Shown: positions 48,926 to 58,769, numbered from the stretch's first letter. The stretch is DNA of 64,000 nt from an uncultured Paracoccaceae bacterium (GCA_947492585.1 CANLND010000002.1:1-64000), one strand, 5' to 3'. The notes: generated by a model from the letters alone, not told the origin. Program-made: numbers and translations.

Positions 48926-49269
48926 TGTACGCGCTCCATATCAAAAGCCACCGACAGGGCGACATTGGCGATGATGGTTGGGTGGCCAGTGCCTTCGGGA
49001 CGTTCAACATCCAGTCCGCCCTTGCGCAGGTTGAATGTCGTCTGCCCGTAGGGAAACACCTCAGACAGGCCCGAAACATCAACCTTTTCAGGATGTTGAA
49101 CTGCAACGTCTACGGTGATCTGCATGGCATCTTTGGGGAATTCAAACAGTTCCGCCAGATTGATGGAATTGTGCCATAGCGCGTTTTGCAACGCCCGTTT
49201 GGCCGCTTCGGTGTAATCCCCACGTCGCAATGACGTGCCCATTCCGAATTCTGTCAACATGCGCCGCAT
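48922..49269 (-). CDS. Lin0512 family protein, paralogue B
   Basis: A 115-aa Lin0512-family protein starting the operon that leads to mttB. It has GMGTS near residue 9, AAKRALQNALWHNSI and the GGLDVERPEG segment. It is the first gene of the minus-strand unit, divergent from guaA with a 123-base gap that must hold both promoters. Two adjacent copies suggest a heteromer. Confidence 0.82.
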   Translation of the reverse strand: MRRMLTEFGMGTSLRRGDYTEAAKRALQNALWHNSINLAELFEFPKDAMQITVDVAVQHPEKVDVSGLSEVFPYGQTTFNLRKGGLDVERPEGTGHPTIIANVALSVAFDMERVQ

Positions 49270-49392
49270 AGCGTCCCCCTGATCCGTTGTCCGTGTCTGT
49301 GATGCAAATCCCTAGTGAGAAACCCGCAAAAGACCAAGCCTGTGGCGCATTTCCCCCGTTGCGCTTTAGCAGAACTGTGCCTATTTGGAACC

Positions 49393-50961
49393 ATGACAGA
49401 GACATCCCATGACCGCCTTCTCATTATCGACTTTGGCAGCCAGGTAACGCAGCTTATCGCGCGCCGCCTGCGTGAGCTGAACGTCTATTGCGAAATTCAC
49501 CCCTATCAGAACGTTGACATGGATTTTGTGCGCCAGTTTGCGCCCAAAGCCGTGATCTTTTCTGGTGGCCCTGACAGTGTGACCCGCGACGGATCACCGC
49601 GCGCGCCACAAGAAATCTTTGACTATGGCGTGCCGATCTTGGGCATCTGCTATGGTCAGCAGACCATGATGACCCAATTGGGCGGCCGCGTTGACAGTGG
49701 TCACGGCACCGCCGAATTTGGCCGCGCATATGTGACGCCGTCGGTGGCCTCGCTGGACCTGTTGGACGGTTGGTTCCAAGACGACAATGATCGCGAACAA
49801 GTGTGGATGAGCCACGGCGACCATGTGTCTGAAATCGCTCCGGGTTTTGAAGTCTACGGCACGTCACCGAATGCGCCGTATGCGATCACTGCAGATGTAG
49901 AACGCAAATTCTATGCGGTCCAGTTTCACCCCGAGGTGCACCACACGCCCAATGGCGCCAAACTGTATGAGAACTTTGTGAAAATCGCAGGGTTTGAAGG
50001 CGACTGGACCATGGGTGCCTACCGCGAAAAAATGATCGAAGCGATCCGTGCGCAGGTTGGAGACAAAAAGGTCATTTGTGCCTTGTCCGGTGGGGTCGAC
50101 AGTTCTGTTGCGGCAATTTTGATCCACGAGGCCATCGGCGACAACCTGACCTGTGTGTTTGTTGACCATGGTCTGCTGCGCAAGAACGAGGCGACTGAAG
50201 TCGTCAATATGTTCCGCGAGAACTATAGCCTGAACCTGATTCACGCAGATGAAAGCGATCTGTTCCTTGGCGAACTCGAAGGTCAATCCGACCCCGAGAC
50301 CAAAAGAAAGATCATCGGTAAACTGTTCATCGACGTATTCCAGAAATACGCGGATACCATCGAGGGTGCCGAATTCTTGGCGCAGGGCACTCTGTACCCT
50401 GACGTGATTGAATCGGTGTCGTTCTCGGGCGGGCCTTCGGTCACGATCAAATCGCACCACAATGTGGGCGGCTTGCCTGAAAAAATGGGCCTGAAACTGG
50501 TGGAACCGCTGCGTGAGCTGTTCAAAGATGAGGTCCGCGCACTGGGACGTGAGCTGGGCTTGCCTGCAAGCTTTATTGGTCGCCATCCTTTCCCCGGGCC
50601 AGGTCTTGCGATCCGTTGCCCAGGTGAGATCACCCGCGAAAAGCTGGAGATCCTGCGGGAAGCGGATGCAATTTACATCGACCAGATCCGCAAACACGGC
50701 CTGTATGATGAGATCTGGCAAGCCTTTGTTGCCATCCTTCCGGTGAAAACCGTGGGGGTCATGGGCGATGGTCGGACCTACGACTATGCCTGCGCATTGC
50801 GCGCGGTGAATTCGGTGGATGGCATGACCGCGGATTACTACCCCTTCAGCCACGACTTCCTTGGTGAAACCGCCACGCGGATCATTAACGAAGTCAAAGG
50901 CATCAACCGATGCACCTATGACATCACCTCAAAGCCTCCGGGCACGATTGAGTGGGAATAA
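49393..50961 (+). CDS. guaA: GMP synthase (glutamine-hydrolysing)
   Basis: A 522-aa GuaA that aminates XMP to GMP. The glutamine amidotransferase domain has the nucleophile Cys86 in GICYGQQ and a HPEVHHT catalytic His. The ATP-pyrophosphatase domain has the SGGVDSSV P-loop, and the C-terminal dimerisation domain ends with KPPGTIEWE, as usual. The start at 49393 ([15 protein letters not shown]) is standard length. Confidence 0.97.
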   Translation: MTETSHDRLLIIDFGSQVTQLIARRLRELNVYCEIHPYQNVDMDFVRQFAPKAVIFSGGPDSVTRDGSPRAPQEIFDYGVPILGICYGQQTMMTQLGGRVDSGHGTAEFGRAYVTPSVASLDLLDGWFQDDNDREQVWMSHGDHVSEIAPGFEVYGTSPNAPYAITADVERKFYAVQFHPEVHHTPNGAKLYENFVKIAGFEGDWTMGAYREKMIEAIRAQVGDKKVICALSGGVDSSVAAILIHEAIGDNLTCVFVDHGLLRKNEATEVVNMFRENYSLNLIHADESDLFLGELEGQSDPETKRKIIGKLFIDVFQKYADTIEGAEFLAQGTLYPDVIESVSFSGGPSVTIKSHHNVGGLPEKMGLKLVEPLRELFKDEVRALGRELGLPASFIGRHPFPGPGLAIRCPGEITREKLEILREADAIYIDQIRKHGLYDEIWQAFVAILPVKTVGVMGDGRTYDYACALRAVNSVDGMTADYYPFSHDFLGETATRIINEVKGINRCTYDITSKPPGTIEWE

Positions 50962-50971
50962 AAACGTTAAG

Positions 50972-50999
50972 AACCCCGGCCACAGGCTGGGGTTTTTTT
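50972..50999 (+). terminator. Intrinsic terminator after guaA
   Basis: AACCCC(G)GCC / GGC(T)GGGGTT stem followed by a run of T, 11 bases past the guaA stop. Confidence 0.85.
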
Positions 51000-51080
51000 A
51001 TGCCGAAAATCTTCGTTTTGCTTGACCCTAAGGCCCGCGTGCCCCCTGCTGCTCCCAGCACGGATAAAAGGTAAGTCAGC

Positions 51081-51965
51081 ATGGACACGTCGAAACCAAA
51101 GCACACAACAGCGTGCCTGTGGATGATGGGCACGATCCTGTCGTTTTCCGCCATGGCGGTGGCGGGTCGTGAAGTGAGCTTTGCACTCGGTACCTTTGAA
51201 ATCATGCTATATCGTAGTTTCATCGGGATGCTGATTGTGTCCGCGGCTTTGACCGGAACCCAGCAATGGTCACAGGTCAAAACAGGACTTCTCCGCAACC
51301 ACTTCTGGCGAAACGTGGTACATTTCACAGGACAAAACCTGTGGTTCTTTGCCGTCAGTGCGATCCCCTTGGCACAGGTTTTTGCCCTGGAGTTCACTAC
51401 GCCGCTATGGGTCATCGCCTTATCACCGTTTTTGCTGCACGAACGCCTGACCCGTCCAAAGCTCATCGCTGGGGGGCTTGGTTTTGTGGGCGTGCTAATC
51501 TTAACACAACCGGGATCACACTCCCTGTCAGTAGGGCTACTTGCCGCAGCCAGTTGCGCGTTGTTTTTTGCGCTTACGGCCATTGCCACCAAACGGCTGA
51601 CCCAACAAGAAGGCGTCGTCTCTATCATGTTCTGGCTGACCGCGATGCAGCTGATCTTTGGCGTATTGGCCGCTGGGTATGACGGCGCAATAGCGCTGCC
51701 AGACGCAACAACCGCACCGTGGCTGGTGCTTATCGCGTTTTGCGGGCTGTCTGCCCATTTCTGCCTGACCACAGCGCTGTCTTTGGCGCCCGCCAGCGTA
51801 GTACTGCCCATCGATTTCGCACGGCTGCCCGTTATCGCAGTTGTTGGCTACCTACTGTATCGTGATCCTCTTGATCTCTGGATGGTGTTGGGCGCGGCCG
51901 TCATCATTTTGGCCAACTACATCAACCTCACGGCCGCGGGCAATCCCAAGACGGCAAAAGATTGA
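51081..51965 (+). CDS. EamA/DMT-family transporter
   Basis: A 294-aa drug/metabolite transporter with ten likely membrane helices arranged as two EamA repeats. The first repeat has LWVIALSPFLLHERLTRPK and the second has PIDFARLPVIAVVGYLLYRDPLDLW. It probably exports a small metabolite or amino acid; the substrate is not predictable. Next genes on the same strand are the P-loop protein and metA. Confidence 0.88.
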   Translation: MDTSKPKHTTACLWMMGTILSFSAMAVAGREVSFALGTFEIMLYRSFIGMLIVSAALTGTQQWSQVKTGLLRNHFWRNVVHFTGQNLWFFAVSAIPLAQVFALEFTTPLWVIALSPFLLHERLTRPKLIAGGLGFVGVLILTQPGSHSLSVGLLAAASCALFFALTAIATKRLTQQEGVVSIMFWLTAMQLIFGVLAAGYDGAIALPDATTAPWLVLIAFCGLSAHFCLTTALSLAPASVVLPIDFARLPVIAVVGYLLYRDPLDLWMVLGAAVIILANYINLTAAGNPKTAKD

Positions 51966-52019
51966 CCCTGCGCGCCCACCCCGGTAGCAAAGCAAAAACG
52001 CACAGGGACCAATTCGGAC

Positions 52020-52883
52020 ATGCTTTACTCTTCGGCTCAAGCTTGGCGCGATGCGCCTCACAAACGGGTTTTGTTCTTTGGCATGTCCGGCCTCGGGAAA
52101 ACTTATGTCAGCAACATTCTCCGGGGCGCTGGCAATTGGTTTCACTATTCCATCGATTACCGCATTGGCACGCGTTACATGGGCGAATTCATCGCCGACA
52201 ATGCCAAAGCCGAGGCGATGAAGGTCCCGTTTTTGGCCGAGCTTTTGCGATCAGATTCGATCTATATCGGCTCAAACATCAGCTTCGAAAACTTGGCTCC
52301 GGTGGCGTCCTATCTGGGAAAACCCGGTGACGTCGCAAAAGGTGGCTTACCGATCGCTGAATACCGGCGGCGGCAAGATCAGTTCCAACAGGCCGAAGTG
52401 CGCGCCCTGATGGACACCGAGTATTTTGTTGAACGTGCCGGGCGGCTTTATGATTACCCCCATTTCATCTGTGACACCGGCGGGTCGATCTGTGAATGGG
52501 TGGACCCAAATGATCCAAACGATCCCCTGCTGAGCGAACTCTCAAAACACACGCTGCTGGTCTGGCTGAAAGGTGACGCCGCCCATACTCAGGAACTGGT
52601 CCGTCGGTTTGATCGTGCCCCCAAGCCAATGTCGTATCAGCCCGAATTCCTGACGAAAGTCTGGGATCAATATCTGTTGGAAAACAATCTAAAAGAAGAT
52701 GAAGTTAATCCAGATGACTTCATCCGCTGGACCTTTGCCCAGGCGATGGCGCACCGCCAACCGCTGTATGAATCGATGGCCAATAACTGGGGCATTACCT
52801 TAACCGCTGATGCGGTAAGTTCAGTAAAGTCCGAAGAAGATTTCGAAAACTTGATCGCGACCGCTCTTGAGGCTCAGAGCTAA
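52020..52883 (+). CDS. Uncharacterised P-loop ATPase upstream of metA
   Basis: A 287-aa protein with a Walker A GMSGLGKT at residues 21-28. The rest has no domain I can name; it contains [12 protein letters not shown] (about residues 150-161), possibly the Walker B or a metal-binding patch, and ends helical. Such single-domain kinases or ATPases beside metA are seen in Rhodobacterales as conserved unknowns. It is 54 bases from the DMT gene and 52 from metA, so all three may be co-transcribed. Confidence 0.75.
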   Translation: MLYSSAQAWRDAPHKRVLFFGMSGLGKTYVSNILRGAGNWFHYSIDYRIGTRYMGEFIADNAKAEAMKVPFLAELLRSDSIYIGSNISFENLAPVASYLGKPGDVAKGGLPIAEYRRRQDQFQQAEVRALMDTEYFVERAGRLYDYPHFICDTGGSICEWVDPNDPNDPLLSELSKHTLLVWLKGDAAHTQELVRRFDRAPKPMSYQPEFLTKVWDQYLLENNLKEDEVNPDDFIRWTFAQAMAHRQPLYESMANNWGITLTADAVSSVKSEEDFENLIATALEAQS

Positions 52884-52935
52884 GCAGACTACTCCTACCG
52901 TCTCGGCCTCTTTACCACGTTCAAAAGGACCTGAC

Positions 52936-53874
52936 ATGCCTATCAAGATCCCCGCAGACCTACCCGCCTATGACATTCTGTCGAACGAAGGCGTGATGGT
53001 CATGTCGCCGGATCAGGCGGCCCATCAGGACATTCGCCCGTTGCGCATCGGGCTATTGAACCTGATGCCCAAGAAAATCCAGACCGAGAACCAATTTGCT
53101 CGGTTAATCGGCGCGACCCCGTTGCAGATCGAACTCTCGTTGATCCGGATGAGCGAGCATCGCACAAAGAACACCGCCGCAGAGCATATGGCCGAATTTT
53201 ACCGCCCCTTTCAGGACGTAAAGGACGAGAAATTCGACGGCCTCATCATCACCGGTGCCCCGATCGAGCATCTCCCGTTTGAAGATGTCACCTATTGGGA
53301 GGAATTGCGCGAGGTGATGGACTGGACACAGACGAATGTGCACTCCACCTTTGGCGTCTGCTGGGGCGGCATGGCGATGATCAATCATTTCCACGGCGTT
53401 GCAAAACACGATCTCGCCGACAAGGCGTTTGGGTGTTTTCGGCATGTGAACCAACAACCCTGTTCCCCATATTTACGTGGTTTTTCAGATGACTGCGTCA
53501 TCCCTGTCAGCCGCTGGACTGAAATCCGTGCGGATGAGGTGGCACAAAAACCGGGCTTGCGCACGTTGTTAGGCAGTGACGAAGTTGGACCCTGTTTGAT
53601 TGAAGATCCCGCGCACCGGGCGCTCTATATCTTTAATCACTTTGAATATGACAGCGACACACTGAAACAGGAATATGACCGCGATGTCGCCAGCGGCACG
53701 CCCATCAATATCCCCTGTCATTACTATCCAAACGACGATCCCAGCCAACAGCCCCTGAACCGTTGGCGCAGCCATGCCCATCTATTGTATGGCAACTGGA
53801 TCAGCGAAATCTACCAAACCACTCCGTTTGACCGAAGCAAGATCGGACTGGAAGTCACTGATTTAAGGACGTAA
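52936..53874 (+). CDS. metA: Homoserine O-acetyltransferase (MetA fold)
   Basis: A 312-aa MetA-family acyltransferase of methionine synthesis. The nucleophile Cys142 is in FGVCWGG and the later His/Glu site in IFNHFEYD. Position 111 is Glu (GAPIEHL). In MetA, Glu111 selects acetyl-CoA and Gly111 succinyl-CoA (known from the B. cereus enzyme), so I call it an acetyltransferase. The start at 52936 ([12 protein letters not shown]) is preceded by AAAAGGA. No SAM-II riboswitch was seen upstream. Confidence 0.93.
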   Translation: MPIKIPADLPAYDILSNEGVMVMSPDQAAHQDIRPLRIGLLNLMPKKIQTENQFARLIGATPLQIELSLIRMSEHRTKNTAAEHMAEFYRPFQDVKDEKFDGLIITGAPIEHLPFEDVTYWEELREVMDWTQTNVHSTFGVCWGGMAMINHFHGVAKHDLADKAFGCFRHVNQQPCSPYLRGFSDDCVIPVSRWTEIRADEVAQKPGLRTLLGSDEVGPCLIEDPAHRALYIFNHFEYDSDTLKQEYDRDVASGTPINIPCHYYPNDDPSQQPLNRWRSHAHLLYGNWISEIYQTTPFDRSKIGLEVTDLRT

Positions 53875-53876
53875 AA

Positions 53877-54842
53877 ATGAAACGGCGTTGGCTGATCACC
53901 GCGAGCGTCGTATCATTTGGCCTGGCTCATTTCACCCATTTACGCGCCGCGCATCGCGAACGGCGGGCTGAGACAGACTATCCCGCCATTGGCCACGTGG
54001 TAGAGATCGACGGGCACCACATCCACGTGGTTGAAACGGGACAGCTTGCGGGTCAGGCTCCAGATCTGGTGTTGATCCATGGGTCGAATGGAAATTTTCG
54101 TGACCATGCACTCCATCTTGCACCCGCTCTGGCGGACCGTTACCGGATATTAATTGTAGATCGCCCCGGGCTAGGGCACTCTGCCCCTTTACATCAAGAC
54201 GGTGCAAGTCTTTCGGAACAAGCGCACATTTTGCAACGTGCCGCAAGAGAGCTTGGCGCCAATCACCCCATCGTCCTAGGTCAAAGCTATGGCGGTGCAG
54301 TTGCGCTCGCCTGGGCTTGCAATCACCCAAGCACCCTATCAGCCCTAGTTACCGTATCATCGGTTACACACCCTTGGGATACAGGTATAATCTGGTTCTA
54401 TAAAGTAACTTCGTCATTTTTGGGATCTAAGCTATTAATCCCGCTTATCACCGCCTTTGTTCCTGTGTCAAAAGTGGAGCGAGACCTGACCGCGGTTTTT
54501 GCTCCCAACCCCGTGCCCGACGGATATGCGCAGGCCTTTGGCCTTGAACTGTCCATGCGCCGCAGCAGTTTACGTGCGAATGCGCAACAACGGGCCAATC
54601 TACTGCGGCACATTCGCCGCCAAGTCCCAAAATACACCGATCTGACGCTGCCCGTCGAAGTCTTGCATGGAGATCAGGACCAAACCGTAAGCATCGATAT
54701 ACATGCGCGGGCGCTCGTACGTGACGTTGGCACCGCCGTACTAACGGTTCTCCATGGGCACGGCCATATGCCCCACCACAGTGCCACAACCGAGGTCGCG
54801 GCCGCCGTTGACCGCGCTGCGCAACGAGCAGCATTGCGTTAA
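53877..54842 (+). CDS. Alpha/beta hydrolase
   Basis: A 321-aa alpha/beta-hydrolase. The N-terminus (residues 1-30) looks like a membrane anchor or signal. The oxyanion HGSNGNFRD, the nucleophile elbow GQSYG (Ser137) and the catalytic His in the HGHGHMPHHS segment are clear; the acid is probably in HGDQDQTV. Esterase or epoxide-hydrolase-like; substrate unknown. It starts three bases after metA and is probably in the same transcript. Confidence 0.87.
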   Translation: MKRRWLITASVVSFGLAHFTHLRAAHRERRAETDYPAIGHVVEIDGHHIHVVETGQLAGQAPDLVLIHGSNGNFRDHALHLAPALADRYRILIVDRPGLGHSAPLHQDGASLSEQAHILQRAARELGANHPIVLGQSYGGAVALAWACNHPSTLSALVTVSSVTHPWDTGIIWFYKVTSSFLGSKLLIPLITAFVPVSKVERDLTAVFAPNPVPDGYAQAFGLELSMRRSSLRANAQQRANLLRHIRRQVPKYTDLTLPVEVLHGDQDQTVSIDIHARALVRDVGTAVLTVLHGHGHMPHHSATTEVAAAVDRAAQRAALR

Positions 54843-54902
54843 GCGCATTCACATCCCATATTTGTTGGGTTTCCAATGGATTAAACTCGGAAAGGTTTGG
54901 AC

Positions 54903-55772
54903 ATGTCCCTGCCCTTTGACGGCGCCATCAGTCAATTTTACAACAAACAGGCCCCCAAAGACATTCGCGACCGAATTGCGGCTGCCGACAAGAATGACAT
55001 ACTGGATCCCAGCTTCCCCTTTCGCGAGCGTTTGCCGCGTAAGGACTATGAAAAAAACTATAAGATCCTGCAGGTTGAACTGGTAAAACTACAGGCCCAC
55101 GTCAAAGCGACAGGGCAGCGGATTGCCATCGTTTTTGAAGGGCGCGACGCTGCCGGAAAAGGCGGAACAATCAAACGCTTCCGCGAAAATCTTAACCCAC
55201 GTGGCGCGCGGGTCGTTGCCCTGTCCAAACCGTCAGAAACCGAACGCAGTCAGTGGTATTTTCAACGCTATATCGCACATCTCCCGGCCGCTGGTGAGAT
55301 CACATTTTTTGATCGCAGCTGGTACAATCGCGGTGTGGTCGAACATGTGTTTGGGTTTTGCACCCCCAATGAGCGCGAACAGTTTTTCCGCCAAGTACAG
55401 AGTGTTGAGCACACATTGGCAGAAGACGGCATTCATCTGGTGAAGCTCTGGCTCAACGTTGGTCGCGCCGAACAGCTCAGGCGTTTTCTGGAACGTGAAT
55501 CCGATCCTCTAAAGCAGTGGAAACTCAGCTCAATTGATGTCAAAGGTCTGGAGGAATGGCAGGCTTACACTACGGCAATTGAAGAAACTCTAACCCGAAG
55601 CCATAGCCCAATCGCGCCTTGGACCATCGTGCGATCAGATGACAAGCGCCGCGCCCGTCTGGCTGCAATTCGCCATGTGCTGCGCAATCTCGAATACAAA
55701 AATAAGGACCACAAGGCATTGAAAGAAAATGACGATCTGATCTGCGGTGGCCCGGAATTGTGGCATGCCTAA
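54903..55772 (+). CDS. ppk2: Polyphosphate kinase 2
   Basis: A 289-aa PPK2, single-domain class I by length, that uses polyphosphate to phosphorylate nucleoside diphosphates. Walker A FEGRDAAGKGG (about residues 78-88), lid-type segment RWY-like SQWYFQRY, and Walker B TFFDRSWYNRGVVEHVFGFC (from 134) are intact. ATG 54903 has AAAGG seven bases upstream; a TTG two codons earlier is an alternative. Overlaps the TetR gene by eight bases. Confidence 0.95.
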   Translation: MSLPFDGAISQFYNKQAPKDIRDRIAAADKNDILDPSFPFRERLPRKDYEKNYKILQVELVKLQAHVKATGQRIAIVFEGRDAAGKGGTIKRFRENLNPRGARVVALSKPSETERSQWYFQRYIAHLPAAGEITFFDRSWYNRGVVEHVFGFCTPNEREQFFRQVQSVEHTLAEDGIHLVKLWLNVGRAEQLRRFLERESDPLKQWKLSSIDVKGLEEWQAYTTAIEETLTRSHSPIAPWTIVRSDDKRRARLAAIRHVLRNLEYKNKDHKALKENDDLICGGPELWHA

Positions 55773-56391
55773 ACGCGGTTACCACCACGGAAACTTGCGC
55801 CAAGCGTTGGTAGAATCCGCCCTGCGTCTCATCGAAATCAAAGGCCCGACCGGGTTTACCCTGTCTGAGGCCGCAAAGCAGGCCGGTGTAACGCCCGCAG
55901 CCGTGTACCGCCATTTCGAAGGCCGCGAGGATTTGATCGCAGAAGCCGCCCGTCAAGGGTTTGAGATGTTCGCAGATCTGATGCGCCATGCCTATGACAC
56001 CTACCAACCCTCGGCGCTCGCTGCCTTTGAGGCCACAGGACGCGCCTATCTGGCCTTTGCACGCAAGCACCCCGGGCACTACATCGCGATGTTCGAAAGC
56101 GGAATCTCGGTCAATCGTACCCCCGAGTTGGCCGATGTTGCAGCCCGTGCCCGTGGCATATTGGAGCAAGCTGCCGCAGATCTAATCCAGCACATCCCGC
56201 CCGAAAAACGCCCGCCCGCATCGATGTTTTCGGCCCATATCATTGCGCTGAGCCATGGTGTGGTAGAACTATATGCACGAAACTCTCCGGGCACGGCATC
56301 GCCCTTTGCACCTGAAGATTTGCTGGAAAGCGGTATTGGGATTTACCTGCGCGGACTTGGACTGATAGAACCCGACACAGAGCGCCGCTAA
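55765..56391 (+). CDS. TetR/AcrR family regulator
   Basis: A 208-aa regulator. The N-terminal helix-turn-helix is in residues 8-55 (HGNLRQALVESALRLIEIKG, then FTLSEAAKQAGVTPAAVYRHF). A C-terminal TetR_C_33-like ligand region follows (FARKHPGHYIAMFESG). It overlaps the end of ppk2 and may be co-transcribed with it. Target and ligand unknown; the YHHGNLR start is common in small-molecule-responsive repressors. Confidence 0.88.
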   Translation: MPKRGYHHGNLRQALVESALRLIEIKGPTGFTLSEAAKQAGVTPAAVYRHFEGREDLIAEAARQGFEMFADLMRHAYDTYQPSALAAFEATGRAYLAFARKHPGHYIAMFESGISVNRTPELADVAARARGILEQAAADLIQHIPPEKRPPASMFSAHIIALSHGVVELYARNSPGTASPFAPEDLLESGIGIYLRGLGLIEPDTERR

Positions 56392-56426
56392 TTTGGCGTC
56401 AAAGATTATTCAAACAGGTTTTTTCG

Positions 56427-57224
56427 ATGCCCAAAGAGTTTGCCTATCGCGGCGGTATTGATGCCATTCTTTTCAAAATGGAACGTTTCAAGTTCCAGCA
56501 GTTCGAAGGGGCGGACGCGTACCTCATTGATCTTTCGCACCAAGATTTGTCACGATATCTATCAGAAAACGCACCGCTGGATGCGCCCTCGCCGCCCAAA
56601 GGATACCTAACAATTGAACAAAAACAGATGCAGCTTTTCCACGAGTTTGCGGGACAGCCCAAGCTGCTGGCGCTTCACGGCCTCTTGATCGCAATTTCAC
56701 GGCGCACGCCCTGCCCCGATCTTGCCCTGACTCTGTACTTTCGCCTGTGGAGCGAACACAAAGCCTTTCTGTTGCAACACTTGGATGATCGCTGGAAGGT
56801 TTCCGCCATCAAAACGCTCGCCTCGCATGGTGAAACCGAAGCGCAACGTGCGGGCGCGCTACAATTCTCGACTTTTTACGATCTCAGCAAACTGTATGAA
56901 AGCGAACGTCGGCATTCCGGCTACCGCGCCAACGCACCCTTTTTGGATCAACCAGCAAAAGGGCCGCTCCCGCTTTCGATGAAACCCTTCTCTCTAATAC
57001 GTGGTGATCTCGACCTTCATTTTATCGCGCAACTCTGGAAAGCCCTTCAAAAAGATCCGTTGCTCGCAGATCTGGCCGCCCCCTTCGTCGAGGAAGCCCT
57101 CACCCAAAAACGAGGCCTCTTTTTCAGAGTGTCGCGTATGCGGCGACACAACAATGTCCAGCCCGCCGCTCACCGGCAGGGCAAACTCCACCGTCTGCGG
57201 ACCCGAGTGTTCAACCTGACATAA
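56427..57224 (+). CDS. Hypothetical protein, 265 aa
   Basis: A full-length ORF with good coding bias. It has no signal peptide, no recognised domain, and an Arg/His-rich C-terminal tail. Residues 60-130 look alpha-helical with SLRL-type hydrophobic repeats. It lies 36 bases after the TetR gene and is convergent with the cyclase. The DSAM-like rules I know do not name it, so no function is given. Confidence 0.65.
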   Translation: MPKEFAYRGGIDAILFKMERFKFQQFEGADAYLIDLSHQDLSRYLSENAPLDAPSPPKGYLTIEQKQMQLFHEFAGQPKLLALHGLLIAISRRTPCPDLALTLYFRLWSEHKAFLLQHLDDRWKVSAIKTLASHGETEAQRAGALQFSTFYDLSKLYESERRHSGYRANAPFLDQPAKGPLPLSMKPFSLIRGDLDLHFIAQLWKALQKDPLLADLAAPFVEEALTQKRGLFFRVSRMRRHNNVQPAAHRQGKLHRLRTRVFNLT

Positions 57225-57235
57225 ACAATGGTCAA

Positions 57236-58300
57236 TCACACTCCAAACCGACCGATGGCCCGGCGTCCTGCCAGTTCACGATCGACCGTGATCAGCTGCA
57301 CCTCTCCAATTCCTTTGACATCTGTCGACCCAATGTCCGACAGTTCAAACTCGTCCAGCAATGCATCTTTCATATCCAAAGGCGCCGCAATTTTCATTGG
57401 TTTTGCAAAGACTTGCAGCCGAGACGCCAGATTGACGGCCGGACCAAACACATCATAAACGTATTTCTGTATTCCCACAACAGACCCAACCGCGGCCCCA
57501 CTGGCCAGGCCAATCCGCGCCTGCCACTTGTGAGGGTGGCTTTGGTTGCGCCGCTCCAGATACCGCAGAAACCGGACGGCGCAATGGGCCACCGAGGTCG
57601 CATGATCAGGCGTGGCCTGCGGCATGCCTGATACGGCCAGATATGCATCGCCAATGGTCTTAATACGTTCACAGCCGTATTGCTCGACGATACGATCAAA
57701 GGCTGTAAATATATCATTCAGCTCCGATAATGTTACCGTGGGGTCAGTTCGTGCGGCAAATTCTGTGAAGTTGACAAAATCCAGCATCACCACCGAGACA
57801 TTCTGATACAATTGCGGGGTGACCACCCCAAAGGTTTTGAACTCTTCGTACACGCTGCGGGGCATCAGGTTCAGCAATAATCGCTCCACCCGCTCCTTTT
57901 CACGCTCCAACTCGCGTGTGTTGCGCTCCACCATGGTGGAATAGCTGTCGATCATACTTTCCAACTCGCGCATCCGAGTGATGTTCTGACACTCCACAAT
58001 CAGAAGCGGTCCGTCTCCTGGGTCCGTCAATGAGATATTGATGGCAAAGATCAAGGTACGTCGTTTGCGTTTGAACTTCAGCTCTGCTGAAAATTGCAAC
58101 CCCGCCGCCTCAACCTGAGCCAGCGCCTCCGGATCCAATCCGTCGATTACATCCGCAAGGTTGGCCCCTGATGACGGTGTGCCAAACCACTCCGCAAAAG
58201 GTTGATTAAAGAAAACAAACCCCAGATCACCAGCCCGCACAACCGCAACACCAACACCTATGGCACGTAAAAGCTGCTCATTAATTGCGGAAATGCTCAT
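57236..58300 (-). CDS. PAS-domain adenylate/guanylate cyclase
   Basis: A 354-aa class III nucleotide cyclase. A PAS-like sensor (residues 8-110) and a coiled coil (112-145) precede the catalytic domain (165-350). The metal Asp174 is in MLDFVNFT, a second metal/substrate Asp218 in RIKTIGDAY with Lys214, and the transition-state residues in YDVFGPAVNLASR. It makes cAMP (or cGMP) in the cytoplasm. It overlaps the truncated haemoglobin gene by ATGA, so the globin may act on the PAS/cyclase as a gas sensor. Confidence 0.9.
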   Translation of the reverse strand: MSISAINEQLLRAIGVGVAVVRAGDLGFVFFNQPFAEWFGTPSSGANLADVIDGLDPEALAQVEAAGLQFSAELKFKRKRRTLIFAINISLTDPGDGPLLIVECQNITRMRELESMIDSYSTMVERNTRELEREKERVERLLLNLMPRSVYEEFKTFGVVTPQLYQNVSVVMLDFVNFTEFAARTDPTVTLSELNDIFTAFDRIVEQYGCERIKTIGDAYLAVSGMPQATPDHATSVAHCAVRFLRYLERRNQSHPHKWQARIGLASGAAVGSVVGIQKYVYDVFGPAVNLASRLQVFAKPMKIAAPLDMKDALLDEFELSDIGSTDVKGIGEVQLITVDRELAGRRAIGRFGV

Positions 58301-58665
58301 CCTGCACCTGCAGACACAATGACCGGGCGTTTGGCATCCACATCAGACAGCACCCGGCGAATGTCTTCATCTGCCATTCCGTGCACCTCAAGCGCCTCAT
58401 GCAGCAGGCCAATGATTTCATCAAAATCGCCGTGATCGATTTCCAGACCTCTATGCACGGCCCGCAGACGATCATCACTAAACGAAGCTGGTCCCCCCAA
58501 AATGGAAGAAATGAACTTCGTTTGATGATCTATCAGGCGCGGCATATCAACATTGGCAAAAAAATCGCCAACCCGATCAGAGTCCAGCGCCAGCTCGTAA
58601 AACGTTATCACAATACGGCTGACTGTTTTGAAGCCGCCATACTTCTCGTAAATACTCTGGGACAT
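58297..58665 (-). CDS. Truncated haemoglobin, group 1
   Basis: A 122-aa trHb1. The B10 Tyr is in ITFYEL (about residue 23), distal region RLIDHQTKF (His47), and proximal haem ligand His71 in LRAVHRG. It binds O2 or NO. Start at 58665 fits the family; a longer ORF adds five residues. Tight coupling (ATGA overlap) to the PAS cyclase is the notable context. Confidence 0.88.
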   Translation of the reverse strand: MSQSIYEKYGGFKTVSRIVITFYELALDSDRVGDFFANVDMPRLIDHQTKFISSILGGPASFSDDRLRAVHRGLEIDHGDFDEIIGLLHEALEVHGMADEDIRRVLSDVDAKRPVIVSAGAG

Positions 58666-58769
58666 AACACACCCGCCCACACAACCATACAGACAGGCAG
58701 GATAGGACAGTTTTTACGTTTTGTTAACGAAAATTAAATTTTCGCACCCACCTCCAAGCACCCGTCTCA

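Noticed and set aside
49864-50853. 329-aa minus-strand ORF antisense to guaA
   Set aside because: Shadow of the conserved guaA gene.
50924-51811. 295-aa minus-strand ORF antisense to the DMT transporter
   Set aside because: Shadow of the recognised transporter gene.
52884-52935. SAM-II riboswitch before metA
   Set aside because: The gap is only 52 bases and lacks the conserved SAM-II core; nothing similar was seen before the upstream genes.
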